Assembly: GCA_002478545.1 (NCBI GenBank)
Contig: DLOY01000084.1
Coordinates: 59,793-123,792 of the forward strand
Direction: 5' to 3'
Source of the DNA: Micrococcales bacterium UBA7472
GTDB taxonomy: Bacteria; Actinomycetota; Actinomycetes; Actinomycetales; Microbacteriaceae
Length of the DNA stretch: 64,000 nucleotides
This document shows positions 48,744 to 56,370 of the stretch, in pieces (the stretch's first letter is position 1; every line of letters begins with the position of its first letter). The notes beneath the pieces are model-generated. The model did not search any database and had not been told where the DNA came from. It worked only from the letters and a program-made list of their open reading frames with translations. The position numbers and the translations under genes were made by a program.

Positions 48744-48760
48744 GGGGTAAAAAATACCCC
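48744..48760 (-). promoter_or_regulatory. Palindrome touching the 5'-nucleotidase start codon
   Basis: GGGGTA / TACCCC with a 5-nt A/T loop ends exactly at the ATG, and no Shine-Dalgarno sequence is present. The loop also contains TATTTT (minus strand, plus 48751-48756) 7 nt before the ATG, which could be the -10 box of a leaderless transcript. The palindrome could then be an operator. The sequence does not decide between these readings. Confidence 0.4.
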
Positions 48761-48787
48761 GCAAATCTTTCAGGTTTGTTAACCAAG

Positions 48788-48831
48788 TAAAAACTCGCCT
48801 CAACCATTACATGAAGGTTGTGAGGCGAGTT
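48788..48831 (-). terminator. Intrinsic terminator of the tRNA operon
   Basis: After the tRNA-Val gene the minus strand forms a long stem, AACTCGCCTCA(CA)ACC paired with GGTTGAGGCGAGTT, with a 10-nt loop and a 2-nt bulge. It is followed by a T-run (GTTTTTAC). The nucleotidase gene lies 45 nt further on, so this hairpin separates the two units. Confidence 0.88.
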
Positions 48832-48844
48832 GAGGTGCTGCTCG

Positions 48845-48916
48845 TGGGCGATACTGGGTTCGAACCAGTGACCTCTTCCGTGTCAGGGAAGCGCGCTACC
48901 ACTGCGCCAATCGCCC
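48845..48916 (-). tRNA. tRNA-Val (anticodon GAC)
   Basis: The 72-nt gene folds into a standard cloverleaf: acceptor GGGCGAT/ATCGCCC, D arm GCGC/GCGC, anticodon stem CTTCC/GGAAG with loop CTGACAC (anticodon GAC, reading GUC/GUU), and T arm ACTGG/CCAGT with TTCGAAC. The discriminator base is A and CCA is not encoded. It is the last gene of the Gly-Cys-Val cluster. Confidence 0.97.
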
Positions 48917-48931
48917 GTCTTTTGTGGTGAG

Positions 48932-49002
48932 AGGTGAAGACGGGATTCGAACCCGTGTACACGGCTTTGCAGGCCGCTGCCTCGCCTCTCGGCCACTCCA
49001 CC
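48932..49002 (-). tRNA. tRNA-Cys (anticodon GCA)
   Basis: The 71-nt gene has acceptor GGTGGAG/CTTCACC (one G-U pair), an anticodon loop CTGCAAA (anticodon GCA) and T arm ACGGG/CCCGT with TTCGAAT. The discriminator is U, as expected for tRNA-Cys. CCA is not encoded. It lies 15 nt after tRNA-Gly and 15 nt before tRNA-Val. Confidence 0.97.
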
Positions 49003-49017
49003 GTTCAGGTGTCTGAG

Positions 49018-49090
49018 AGCGGATGACGAGACTCGAACTCGCGACCCTCACCTTGGCAAGGTGATGCGCTACCAACTGCGCTACATCCGC
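49018..49090 (-). tRNA. tRNA-Gly (anticodon GCC)
   Basis: The 73-nt gene has acceptor GCGGATG/CATCCGC, D arm GCGC/GCGC, anticodon stem CACCT/AGGTG with loop TGCCA (anticodon GCC) and T arm GCGAG/CTCGT-type pairing with TTCGAGT. The discriminator is U and CCA is not encoded. It is the first tRNA after the promoter at 49116-49146. Confidence 0.97.
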
Positions 49091-49115
49091 ATTGCTCTCG
49101 ACAGAGAACTTGAAA

Positions 49116-49146
49116 ATTATGCCACATAATTCCAACTCGTTGTCAA
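49116..49146 (-). promoter_or_regulatory. Promoter of the tRNA-Gly-Cys-Val operon
   Basis: On the minus strand a consensus TTGACA (plus 49141-49146) and an extended -10 TGGCATAAT (CATAAT at plus 49116-49121) are separated by 19 nt, slightly long but compensated by the TG extension. Transcription would start near 49109, about 19 nt before tRNA-Gly. The -35 box is formed by the end of the T-run that terminates amt. Confidence 0.72.
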
Positions 49147-49187
49147 AAAAGCGAAAAGCGGTGAGATTGCTCCCACCGCTTCACGCT
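49144..49187 (-). terminator. Intrinsic terminator downstream of amt
   Basis: The minus strand carries the stem AAGCGGTG / CACCGCTT, extended by an outer GCG/CGC pair across a 2-nt mismatch, with a 10-nt loop. It is followed by TTTTTT (plus 49145-49150). It starts 9 nt after the amt stop. The T-run continues directly into the TTGACA of the tRNA promoter. Confidence 0.85.
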
Positions 49188-49195
49188 GTTTTTGA

Positions 49196-50416
49196 TTATC
49201 GGCGTTCTGGATCCTGGCCGAAGCTGTAGGCGGCCTCACCGTGGACCACTAGGTCAACACCTGCAATCTCATCCTCAGACTTCACTCGGAAGCCAATGGT
49301 CTTCTCGATTGCAAATCCGATAATGAGCGCTGCAAGGAATCCATAGATTAGAACTCCGAAGGCCGCGATTGCCTGAACCACCAACTGGCCGTAGTCGCCA
49401 CCGGTGAATAGACCGGTGTCGGTTGCGAAGAAGCCGAGGTACAGGGTTCCAATTAGACCAGCTGCCAGGTGGATACCCACTACGTCAAGCGAGTCGTCGT
49501 AACCAAGCTTGAACTTCAACTCGACAGCCAGAGCGCTCAGTGCACCGGCGATAACGCCAAGCAAAATCGCGTAGCCGGGGGTGATACTGGCACATGCTGG
49601 GGTAATTGCCACTAGACCTGCAACCGCGCCGGATGCGGCACCGATCGAGGTTGCCTTACCTTCCTTGAGCTTTTCAATGGCTAGCCAGCCAAGGATCGCT
49701 GCGGAGGTCGCACCAAGAGTGTTCACGGTGATCAAGCCGGCATTCTCAAGTCCATTTAGGAACTCAGCACCAACGTTGAAGCCGAACCAGCCAAACCAAA
49801 GAAGTGCCGCACCGACCAAAACCAACGGGACGTTGTGAGGCTGCATGATGCCTTTCGCGAATCCAAAGCGCTTGCCCAACACGATTGCCAGAGCAAGCGC
49901 GGCTGCACCGGCATTGATGTGCACTGCGGTGCCACCGGCGTAGTCGATGACGCTAGGCATGTTTAGCCAGGTGCCAAGTTCCATGATCCATCCGCCACCC
50001 CATACCCAAGCTGCTACCGGGAAGTAGGAAACGGTCGCCCAGATACCCGCGAATACCAACCAGGCTCCAAATCGAGCGCGGTCAGCAATCGATCCTGAAA
50101 TCAGGGCAACAGTGATGATTGCGAAGGTCGCGCCGTAAGCTGCGCCTACGAGACCCTCATTGTCAAGACCAGCTAGGCCGAAACTCGCGAACGGGTTACC
50201 GCTGAAGTCGGTTGGGTTTTCTACCGCGGACATGCTGTATCCGTAAAGCACCCACAGCACTCCAATTAGGGCGAGCGACCCAAAGCTCATCATCATCATG
50301 CTCACTACAGACTTCGCCTTGACTAAGCCTCCGTAGAAGAACGCCAAACCTGGCGTCATCAAGAGCACCAACGCAGTTGAGATCACTGCGAAAGCTAGTT
50401 CTCCGGTTCCTAACAT
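49196..50416 (-). CDS. amt: Ammonium transporter
   Basis: The 406-residue protein is an 11-helix Amt/MEP/Rh channel. Motifs include LLMTPGLAFFYGGLVKAKSV near the N-terminus, the two pore-lining His regions (AVHINAGAAALAL and VVGIHLAAGLIGT) and the C-terminal regulatory tail IGFRVKSEDEIAGVDL followed by HGEAAY, where GlnK would dock. The ATG at 50416 has GAGG 5 nt upstream; an 18-codon upstream extension is not supported. No glnK or glnD follows, unlike in many actinobacteria. A possible GlnR half-site lies about 95 nt upstream. Confidence 0.95.
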   Translation of the reverse strand: MLGTGELAFAVISTALVLLMTPGLAFFYGGLVKAKSVVSMMMMSFGSLALIGVLWVLYGYSMSAVENPTDFSGNPFASFGLAGLDNEGLVGAAYGATFAIITVALISGSIADRARFGAWLVFAGIWATVSYFPVAAWVWGGGWIMELGTWLNMPSVIDYAGGTAVHINAGAAALALAIVLGKRFGFAKGIMQPHNVPLVLVGAALLWFGWFGFNVGAEFLNGLENAGLITVNTLGATSAAILGWLAIEKLKEGKATSIGAASGAVAGLVAITPACASITPGYAILLGVIAGALSALAVELKFKLGYDDSLDVVGIHLAAGLIGTLYLGFFATDTGLFTGGDYGQLVVQAIAAFGVLIYGFLAALIIGFAIEKTIGFRVKSEDEIAGVDLVVHGEAAYSFGQDPERR

Positions 50417-50507
50417 GTCCACCTCACTTTGAGTTATCAAATGGCCAACCCCTGGGCCGCCATGGGACAATCATCAAAGTGACCGATTACGGTCAGACAC
50501 TTGGATA

Positions 50508-50523
50508 GTTTCAGCTGGGTTAC
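50508..50523 (-). promoter_or_regulatory. Possible GlnR-type nitrogen-control half-site upstream of amt
   Basis: The minus strand reads GTAAC-n6-GAAAC, equal to one a-b pair of the Streptomyces GlnR consensus (gTnAC-n6-GaAAC). A second, much weaker pair (AGTGT and GTAAT) follows at the expected 6-nt spacings. It lies about 95 nt upstream of amt and about 50-65 nt upstream of nhaA. The 157 nt between amt and nhaA hold no clear -35/-10 pair that I can defend. Confidence 0.3.
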
Positions 50524-50573
50524 AAAATCGAGCTTGAGTTACGGTTGTGTTTCAAGATGCCCGAGGAGTGGTT

Positions 50574-51725
50574 TTGAAAAGCGATAAGTCCGCCGCCCTA
50601 TTGTTGCTGGCTGCGGCGGTTGCAGGTCTAGTAATCGCCAACTCCCCCGTCGGTTCGAGCTTCCTTGACTTCAAGCACTCTTACGTTGGTCTCGAGGCAA
50701 TTGGGCTAAAGCTTTCTGTAGAACACTGGGTTTCTGACTTGCTGCTGGCAGTCTTCTTTTTGGTAGCCGGCCTCGAGCTGAAGTATGAGCTTCGACTCGG
50801 TGTGCTGAGCAAGTTCAAGACCGCCCTTGTCCCCGTGCTGGGTGGAATCGGTGGTGTCGCGGTTCCAGCAATTATTTACCTCGCACTCACCTGGGGGACC
50901 GAACTGGCAAGCGGCTGGCCAATACCCACCGCAACGGACATCGCCTTCGCTTTAGGCGTGCTGGCAATTTTCGGTGCTGGATTGCCCAAGTCAGCCAGAG
51001 TGTTTCTCCTCGCGCTGGCCATATTTGATGACCTGGTCGCAATCAGCATCATCGCGATTTTCTATACCGATCAGGTCAAAGTCGAATGGCTACTGATAGC
51101 AGCTGCAATTGCCCTCGCGCACAGCGCCTTGGAACAGCAGAAACGAATTCCTATCAACCTAGTTCGAGTGATTACCTTCTTGCTGCTTTGGTACGCGGTC
51201 TATCAGTCTGGGGTTCACGCGACAATTGCTGGCGTGGTGTTGGGTCTGATCATCCCAGCCTCAAAGACTCATTCGCTCACCGCAAGGTTGCAGCCATGGA
51301 CCAATTCAATTGCGCTTCCCGTGTTTGCGTTCTTTGCGGTTGCAATTGCTCTTCCAAGCTTCGCTCAGGATGTTTCGGTGGTGTTCCCAGCTATTGCTAT
51401 TGCGCTGCCGGCGGGCAAGATCATCGGCATCACCTTGCTGGCCTACCTTGCCAACAAGCTTGCTGCGCCCCAGGACAGGCTTACCCTGAAGTTGCCTGAC
51501 TTTATTGCGGTAGCTGCGATTGCGGGCGTCGGGTTCACCGTTTCGCTGTTGATGACGAATCTCTCATTTGCCGACAACCCTGAGGTCTTGGCCGAAGCGA
51601 CGCTCGCCGTGATTTTTGGCAGCTTAATTTCGATGGCAATTGGCGGCTTCCTTGCCAGTTGGCGCGGCAAGCACTACCGCAAACTAGCTCGGTCAGTAAA
51701 GCTCGCAGAGCGCGCCGATTCTTGA
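50574..51725 (+). CDS. nhaA: Na+/H+ antiporter NhaA
   Basis: NhaA exchanges sodium for protons in pH and salt homeostasis. The 383-residue protein has 12 predicted helices, the ion-binding aspartate pair in LALAIFDDLVAISIIA, the helix IV motif IPTATDIAFALGVLAI and GVGFTVSLLMTNLSF. I choose TTG at 50574 because GAGGAG is 5 nt upstream and the protein then opens MKSDKSAALLLLAAAVAG. A GTG at 50547 adds nine residues and is possible. Its 3' end overlaps the opposing zapE gene by 33 nt. Confidence 0.93.
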   Translation: MKSDKSAALLLLAAAVAGLVIANSPVGSSFLDFKHSYVGLEAIGLKLSVEHWVSDLLLAVFFLVAGLELKYELRLGVLSKFKTALVPVLGGIGGVAVPAIIYLALTWGTELASGWPIPTATDIAFALGVLAIFGAGLPKSARVFLLALAIFDDLVAISIIAIFYTDQVKVEWLLIAAAIALAHSALEQQKRIPINLVRVITFLLLWYAVYQSGVHATIAGVVLGLIIPASKTHSLTARLQPWTNSIALPVFAFFAVAIALPSFAQDVSVVFPAIAIALPAGKIIGITLLAYLANKLAAPQDRLTLKLPDFIAVAAIAGVGFTVSLLMTNLSFADNPEVLAEATLAVIFGSLISMAIGGFLASWRGKHYRKLARSVKLAERADS

Positions 51726-52694
51726 AACTGCTCTGAGGTATTTCTTGCGGTAGCCGCCCGAAATCATGGTTTCCGAAAAGACCTTGGTAGCAGGCACTTT
51801 GCCTGATGTTCGCAGCGGTATCTGCTGCTCATAAAGCCGATCAACAAAGCTCACCAAGCGCAACGCTGCGACCTGATCTTCGAGTTGGTGCAGGTTCTTG
51901 ATGGCAAGGGAGCCAACCTGGTCAATTAGTTTTCTGAACTTTGTAGGGTGGAGTGTCCCGAGGTGGGCCAGCAGGGCGTCAAAATCCTCAAGGTAGCCAT
52001 CCTCCTGGTAACCAATCCAGTCGCGCAGCTCTAATTCACTGAGGTTCCTGGAGTCTTGGCTGCTGTCGCGGTGTCGGTAATCCTCACCATCGACGCTCAC
52101 GATTTCAAAGCGCTCCCCCAAACCCTGGATCTCACGTTTGAAGTCCTCGGCGGCAAATCTGCCCTGACCGAGCGCATTTGGTGGCGTGTTGGAGGTTGCC
52201 GCGAAGCGCACACCTTTTTCGCTAAGTTCCTTCAGAAACCTCGACATCAGCATGGTGTCGCCTGGATCGTCGAGCTCGAATTCATCGATACAGATCAGTG
52301 CATAGCTTGAAAAGCTCGCTACCGCCTGGCTGAACCCCAGATAACCAACGAGTGAGGTGTATTCGAGGAAGCTGCCAAAGGCTTTTCGACCATTGAAGGC
52401 GTGGTAGATCGAGGCTAGAAGGTGGGTCTTGCCAACGCCGAAGCCACCGTCCAAATAGATACCTGGGATGGCCTCGGATTTTGAAAACAGCTTTCGAACG
52501 GGACCGGTTACGAATTGTTTCGAGCGTTCCACAGCCGCTTGCTGAGAGGGAAAATTGGCGTCTGGACGGTAATTCTCAAAGTGGGCTTTGACAAACTCCG
52601 GCGGTGGTACCAACTGTCGAATAAGCTCTTCAGTAGCGGTGGATGGAACCACACCAACCAAGGAATTTGGTTGATTTTTTGCTGGTTCTAGCAC
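51693..52694 (-). CDS. zapE: ZapE/AFG1-family ATPase
   Basis: The 333-residue P-loop protein has Walker [18 protein letters not shown], Walker [20 protein letters not shown] and sensor FAATSNTPP, the AFG1/ZapE signature. In Escherichia coli ZapE acts at the division ring; the actinobacterial role is not established. An open frame extends to a TTG at 52727, only 15 nt from the divergent sseA. I prefer the GTG at 52694 because GGAG lies 5 nt upstream. Association with a RibD-like gene matches M. tuberculosis Rv2670c-Rv2671. The 3' end overlaps nhaA. Confidence 0.88.
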   Translation of the reverse strand: MLEPAKNQPNSLVGVVPSTATEELIRQLVPPPEFVKAHFENYRPDANFPSQQAAVERSKQFVTGPVRKLFSKSEAIPGIYLDGGFGVGKTHLLASIYHAFNGRKAFGSFLEYTSLVGYLGFSQAVASFSSYALICIDEFELDDPGDTMLMSRFLKELSEKGVRFAATSNTPPNALGQGRFAAEDFKREIQGLGERFEIVSVDGEDYRHRDSSQDSRNLSELELRDWIGYQEDGYLEDFDALLAHLGTLHPTKFRKLIDQVGSLAIKNLHQLEDQVAALRLVSFVDRLYEQQIPLRTSGKVPATKVFSETMISGGYRKKYLRAVSRIGALCELY

Positions 52695-52742
52695 ACAGGC
52701 TCCGTTCGTCGGGGCAAGTTTAGACAATCTTTAGGAGTTTCA

Positions 52743-53612
52743 GTGTCAGACAAGTTCGCAGGCTATGCCCACCCCGAAGTTCTAGTAACCACCGAGTGGT
52801 TGGCGCAGAACCGTGCATCGGTCAAGGTCGTCGAATCCAATGAGGACATTTTGTTGTATGACACCGGACACATTCCAGGTGCGGTCAAACTCGATTGGCA
52901 CACTGAGCTAAATGATCCGGTCCGGCGCGACTATCTAGACGGTGCTGGCTTTGCCGCTCTAATGCAGCGCAAGGGCATCTCTCGAGACGACACCGTGGTG
53001 CTCTACGGAGACAAGTCCAACTGGTGGGCTTGCTACGCGTTTTGGGTTTTCAAGCTATTTGGTCACCAGGATGTGCGACTTCTCGACGGAGGCCGTGCGA
53101 AGTGGGTTGCTGAGGGACGCGAGCTAACGCGCGAGATCGATCCGGTGACTGCGGGAACCTATCCAGTGGTTCAGCGCGAGGATTCTCAGATCAGAGCTTT
53201 CCGTGACGACGTGCTGAAGCACGCGGGATCACCAATCGTAGATATTCGTTCGTTCCCCGAATACACCGGAGAGCGGCTACACATGCCTGACTACCCGAAC
53301 GAGGGAGCTGCCAGAGGCGGACACATTCCTTCTGCGAAAAATGTCCCGTGGGGCAAGTGTGTGCAGGAGGACGGAACTTTCAAGCCTGTAGCCGGCCTGC
53401 GTGAGGTTTTGTTGGACGAGACGGGCTTCAGTGAGTCTGAGAAGTTCATCACCTACTGCCGAATCGGAGAGCGCTCCTCACTGACCTGGTTCGCCCTCAA
53501 GTACCTAATTGGGGTCAAAGATGTGCGTAACTACGACGGCAGCTGGACCGAATGGGGAAACCTCGTTGCTGTTCCAGTCGTTCAAGGTGAAGAGCCTGGA
53601 GTATTGGCCTAG
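52743..53612 (+). CDS. sseA: Thiosulfate/3-mercaptopyruvate sulfurtransferase (SseA-type)
   Basis: The 289-residue protein has two rhodanese domains: an inactive N-terminal one (about 10-130, with [19 protein letters not shown]) and a catalytic C-terminal one (about 155-280) whose cysteine loop is CRIGERSS. The GTG start has AGGAG 5 nt upstream. It overlaps the SufE-like gene by TAGTG. An SseA-SufE-like pair also occurs in M. tuberculosis (Rv3283-Rv3284), suggesting sulfane sulfur is passed between them, which is an inference. Its promoter must lie inside or just before the divergent zapE start. Confidence 0.92.
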   Translation: MSDKFAGYAHPEVLVTTEWLAQNRASVKVVESNEDILLYDTGHIPGAVKLDWHTELNDPVRRDYLDGAGFAALMQRKGISRDDTVVLYGDKSNWWACYAFWVFKLFGHQDVRLLDGGRAKWVAEGRELTREIDPVTAGTYPVVQREDSQIRAFRDDVLKHAGSPIVDIRSFPEYTGERLHMPDYPNEGAARGGHIPSAKNVPWGKCVQEDGTFKPVAGLREVLLDETGFSESEKFITYCRIGERSSLTWFALKYLIGVKDVRNYDGSWTEWGNLVAVPVVQGEEPGVLA

Positions 53613-54034
53613 TGCACGAAAGGGTAAGCGCGGTCGTTGACGACTTTCAGTCGCTGACTGGGAATGACCGACTGCAGATGCTATTGGAGTATGCGGACGC
53701 GCTGCCAGAGCTCGATAGCCGCTTCGGAGAGCATCCTGAGCTCTTGGAGCGAGTTGAGGAGTGCCAGGCACCGGTATTCATAGCGGTTGAAGGTGACTCG
53801 GAGAAAATCGATTTGTTCTTCTCGGCACCCAAGGAAGCTCCAACCACTCGGGGTTTTGCGTCTGCTTTGAACACTGCCCTGAATGGCCTCACTGCCGCCG
53901 AGATACTCTCAGTTTCGGATGATTTTCCGACGGAGCTTGGCTTAGATCAGTTGATTTCCCCGCTTCGCGTTCGCGGCATGCGCGGCATGCTGGCGCGCAT
54001 CAAAAGAAAGACTCGGGAGCTTGCTGCCAGTTAG
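53612..54034 (+). CDS. SufE-like sulfur-acceptor protein
   Basis: The 140-residue protein has the SufE fold signature: FQSLTGNDRLQMLLEYADALPEL followed by VEECQAPVFIAVEG, where the cysteine (about residue 51) is the sulfur acceptor of the family. The C-terminus ends RVRGMRGMLARIKRKT. SufE normally stimulates a cysteine desulfurase, but none is adjacent; the coupled upstream gene is the rhodanese SseA. The GTG start overlaps the sseA stop and its end overlaps the next gene by 14 nt. Confidence 0.87.
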   Translation: MHERVSAVVDDFQSLTGNDRLQMLLEYADALPELDSRFGEHPELLERVEECQAPVFIAVEGDSEKIDLFFSAPKEAPTTRGFASALNTALNGLTAAEILSVSDDFPTELGLDQLISPLRVRGMRGMLARIKRKTRELAAS

Positions 54035-54584
54035 CGACCGCTTCGGTCCCGCCGTGCTAGCAGATAGCTTTCTAGCCGCGATGCTCGCGGGTTCAAAAAT
54101 CACGGCCAGTTTGGTGGTTGATTCTGACGGGGACACCACCGATGAAATGGGTGGATCAAAGCTACTTGGCGGGCCGACCGATCTTGAATGGTTGAGGGCG
54201 CTGCGCAGGGATGCCTCTTTGGTCGTGACCACTGGAAAGACCTATCGGGCCGAAGAATATCGGATGCCAAAATCAGCCCATTTAGCGGTGTTCTCTCGTT
54301 CACGACTCGCACCGCCAGTCGGCCTCGATTTACCTGAGCGATTCATTGAGCTGGGTGAGGTTGCCTCAATGTCTAAAACGATTCAAGCTTTGGCTCTTGA
54401 TTTCAAGCGGATTCATCTGGAACTCGGCCCAAGCACGCTGCTGCCAACCTGCAAAGAGCTTGGATTGGGAATCTGGGTAAGCTCACTCGAACGCTCCGGT
54501 ATTTCTTCGTTCTGTGAAAAGCAAAAACTAGCTGTCTTGCATGAGGTTCAAGTGAATGATTTGGTAATCGCCTACTGCCGCTAG
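54021..54584 (+). CDS. Compact RibD-C/pyrimidine-reductase-like protein (divergent)
   Basis: The 187-residue protein resembles the C-terminal reductase domain of RibD, a dihydrofolate-reductase-like fold: ASLVVDSDGDTTDEMGG, LRALRRDASLVVTTGKTYRAEEY and HLELGPSTLLP align with the family's substrate loop, core helix and EGGP motif. The usual EGG is ELG and the C-terminal third is short. M. tuberculosis Rv2671, also next to a ZapE-type gene, is a relative of about 250 residues. The TTG start inside the SufE-like gene has GGGAG too close; GTG at 54054 is an alternative. Its activity is uncertain. Confidence 0.65.
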   Translation: MLPVSDRFGPAVLADSFLAAMLAGSKITASLVVDSDGDTTDEMGGSKLLGGPTDLEWLRALRRDASLVVTTGKTYRAEEYRMPKSAHLAVFSRSRLAPPVGLDLPERFIELGEVASMSKTIQALALDFKRIHLELGPSTLLPTCKELGLGIWVSSLERSGISSFCEKQKLAVLHEVQVNDLVIAYCR

Positions 54585-54631
54585 CGGCGTGGCACAGAGC
54601 CCATTTTCCGCATCAGGAGTAGCTTTTTGGA

Positions 54632-55192
54632 GTGGAGTTAGACCTTTCCGAAATAAGCGAACCCTTTAGAGGCATGCTCGCGTCATTGACGGAGGTTGCC
54701 ACTAGGGAGGAGATCGAACTCACTCAAATCCCATCCCCCAAAGGAATCGCACCGGAATCATTTGCCATCTCAGCTGAGATTCGTCATCAGACAGAGTCAG
54801 ATCACGGTGTAAGCCGACTGGTTTTCTGTCGCGATCCGCAAATTCCAGAGGGCTGGAATTCGGAATTTCGCATCATCGGATATGCAAAATCCCCCATCGA
54901 GCTGGAGATGGCAAAGGACGAGTACCTCTCCCAGTTGCCCTGGGAATGGCTTCGGGACTCTTTGACTCAGAACGGCGCAAGCTTTGCCTACGAGGCTGGC
55001 ACCACAACCACAGTTGTATCAACCGGTCACGGGTCCTTGATAACACAGCCTCAACACGCTGAGCTTGAAATTCGGGCGTCTTGGGCGCCGGTTGGCTTCG
55101 ATCTGAAGCCTCACCTCCAGGGTTGGATTGAACTGCTCGCACTAATCAGTGGTTTGCCCCCCAAGGACAGCAAAGTAGTGAGGCTTGGTTGA
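54632..55192 (+). CDS. DUF3000-family protein
   Basis: The 186-residue soluble protein is assigned to DUF3000 mainly by position (directly before RNase D, with dxs opposite, as in M. tuberculosis Rv2680-Rv2681-Rv2682c) and by segments such as WEWLRDSLTQNGASFAYEAGT and LEIRASWAP. No catalytic motif or membrane segment is visible and its function is unknown. The GTG start has AGGAG 12 nt upstream, which is long. It overlaps the RNase D start as TTGA. Confidence 0.78.
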   Translation: MELDLSEISEPFRGMLASLTEVATREEIELTQIPSPKGIAPESFAISAEIRHQTESDHGVSRLVFCRDPQIPEGWNSEFRIIGYAKSPIELEMAKDEYLSQLPWEWLRDSLTQNGASFAYEAGTTTTVVSTGHGSLITQPQHAELEIRASWAPVGFDLKPHLQGWIELLALISGLPPKDSKVVRLG

Positions 55193-56370
55193 AGCTCACC
55201 GCTCCCCGACTTCCTGTTTCAGGCGTTACGAATGAACAAGAACTTCTACGCTGCGTATCTGAAATAGCCAGGGTCGAGGTTCTCTCATTAGATGCCGAAC
55301 GTGCCAGTGGCTTTCGATACTCTCAAAAGGCCTACCTGGTTCAAATCGCCACTGACAAAGAGATCTTCTTGATTGACCCAGTTGCCCTAGACGAGGTTTC
55401 AGCTTCGTGGACAGAGCAGTTAGCAGCGGAACTAAATCCAAGGACCTGGCTGCTGCATGCCGCTACTCAGGACCTACCTTGCCTGGCTCAGCTCGGGCTT
55501 TACCCGAAAAAGTTGATCGATACTGAGCTTGCCGCTCGCATCGCTGGCCTAGCCAGGGTCGGCCTTGGCTCGCTTTGTGAGGAGCTCCTTGGTCTAGAGC
55601 TTGCCAAGGAGCACAGTGCCTCAGACTGGTCGCTCAGGCCCTTGAGCGATGAGATGCTCAACTATGCAGCGCTTGATGTCGATGTCATGGCCGAGTTGTG
55701 GATTGCACTTGAGAAGCTTCTGGAGGAGCAGGGAAAGCTTCAATTCATCGCTGAGGAATTCGAGCACCTGCTCAGTTTCAAACCCAAGCCACAGCCACAA
55801 GAGCCTTGGCGCAATCTGCCTGGTTTGAGCAAGGTGAAGGAGTTGGATCGCGTGAAAATCGCGGCAAGCCTGTGGCTGGAGCGAGATCGAATCGCACGCG
55901 AGAGTGACACCGCGCCGGGGCGTTTGATTCCGGACCGAGCCATCATGGCTGTGGTCAATGCCCCACCGACCTCCAAATCTGAGCTCGCGGGAAATCGAGA
56001 GTTTCAAGGCCGAGCATCACGCTCGATGCTCGGGAACTGGTGGCAGGCTATTGCTTCGGCCAAGGATCTAGAGATTGAATTGACCCCCTTGGAGCGCGGT
56101 AATGGCATCCCAAACCATCGATCCTGGGAAAAGCGCTTTCCTGAGGCTCACCAGCGCCTGGAAAGCACAAGACCCAAGTTGGTAGCGCTAGCTGAGGAGC
56201 TCGGAATCCCCGTTGAGAATTTGCTGACGCCAGACTTCCTCAGAAGGGTCTGTTTCGCACCCGAGAACGACATTGCCCAGCAGCTATTGCAGCTTGGCGC
56301 TCGGAATTGGCAGGTCAGCCTAGTTGCGCCTCTGATCCAAGCTGAGTTCTCTCGCCCTCTAGAGGCTTAG
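55189..56370 (+). CDS. rnd: Ribonuclease D
   Basis: The 393-residue protein has a DEDD exonuclease domain (about 1-195): motif I LSLDAERASGFRYSQKAYL with the D and E metal ligands, motif II LHAATQDLPCLAQLGL, and motif III NYAALDVDVMAELW with the Y-x(3)-D form. One HRDC domain follows (about 210-290) with a further helical region after it. It trims 3' ends of tRNAs and other structured RNAs. The TTG start overlaps the DUF3000 TGA; the 3' end overlaps dxs by 56 nt on the opposite strand. Confidence 0.92.
   Translation: MKLTAPRLPVSGVTNEQELLRCVSEIARVEVLSLDAERASGFRYSQKAYLVQIATDKEIFLIDPVALDEVSASWTEQLAAELNPRTWLLHAATQDLPCLAQLGLYPKKLIDTELAARIAGLARVGLGSLCEELLGLELAKEHSASDWSLRPLSDEMLNYAALDVDVMAELWIALEKLLEEQGKLQFIAEEFEHLLSFKPKPQPQEPWRNLPGLSKVKELDRVKIAASLWLERDRIARESDTAPGRLIPDRAIMAVVNAPPTSKSELAGNREFQGRASRSMLGNWWQAIASAKDLEIELTPLERGNGIPNHRSWEKRFPEAHQRLESTRPKLVALAEELGIPVENLLTPDFLRRVCFAPENDIAQQLLQLGARNWQVSLVAPLIQAEFSRPLEA

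Noticed and set aside
48807..49135. Short open frames over the tRNA cluster
   Set aside because: They run through three clear tRNA genes and a terminator, and their translations carry repeated tRNA-derived patterns.
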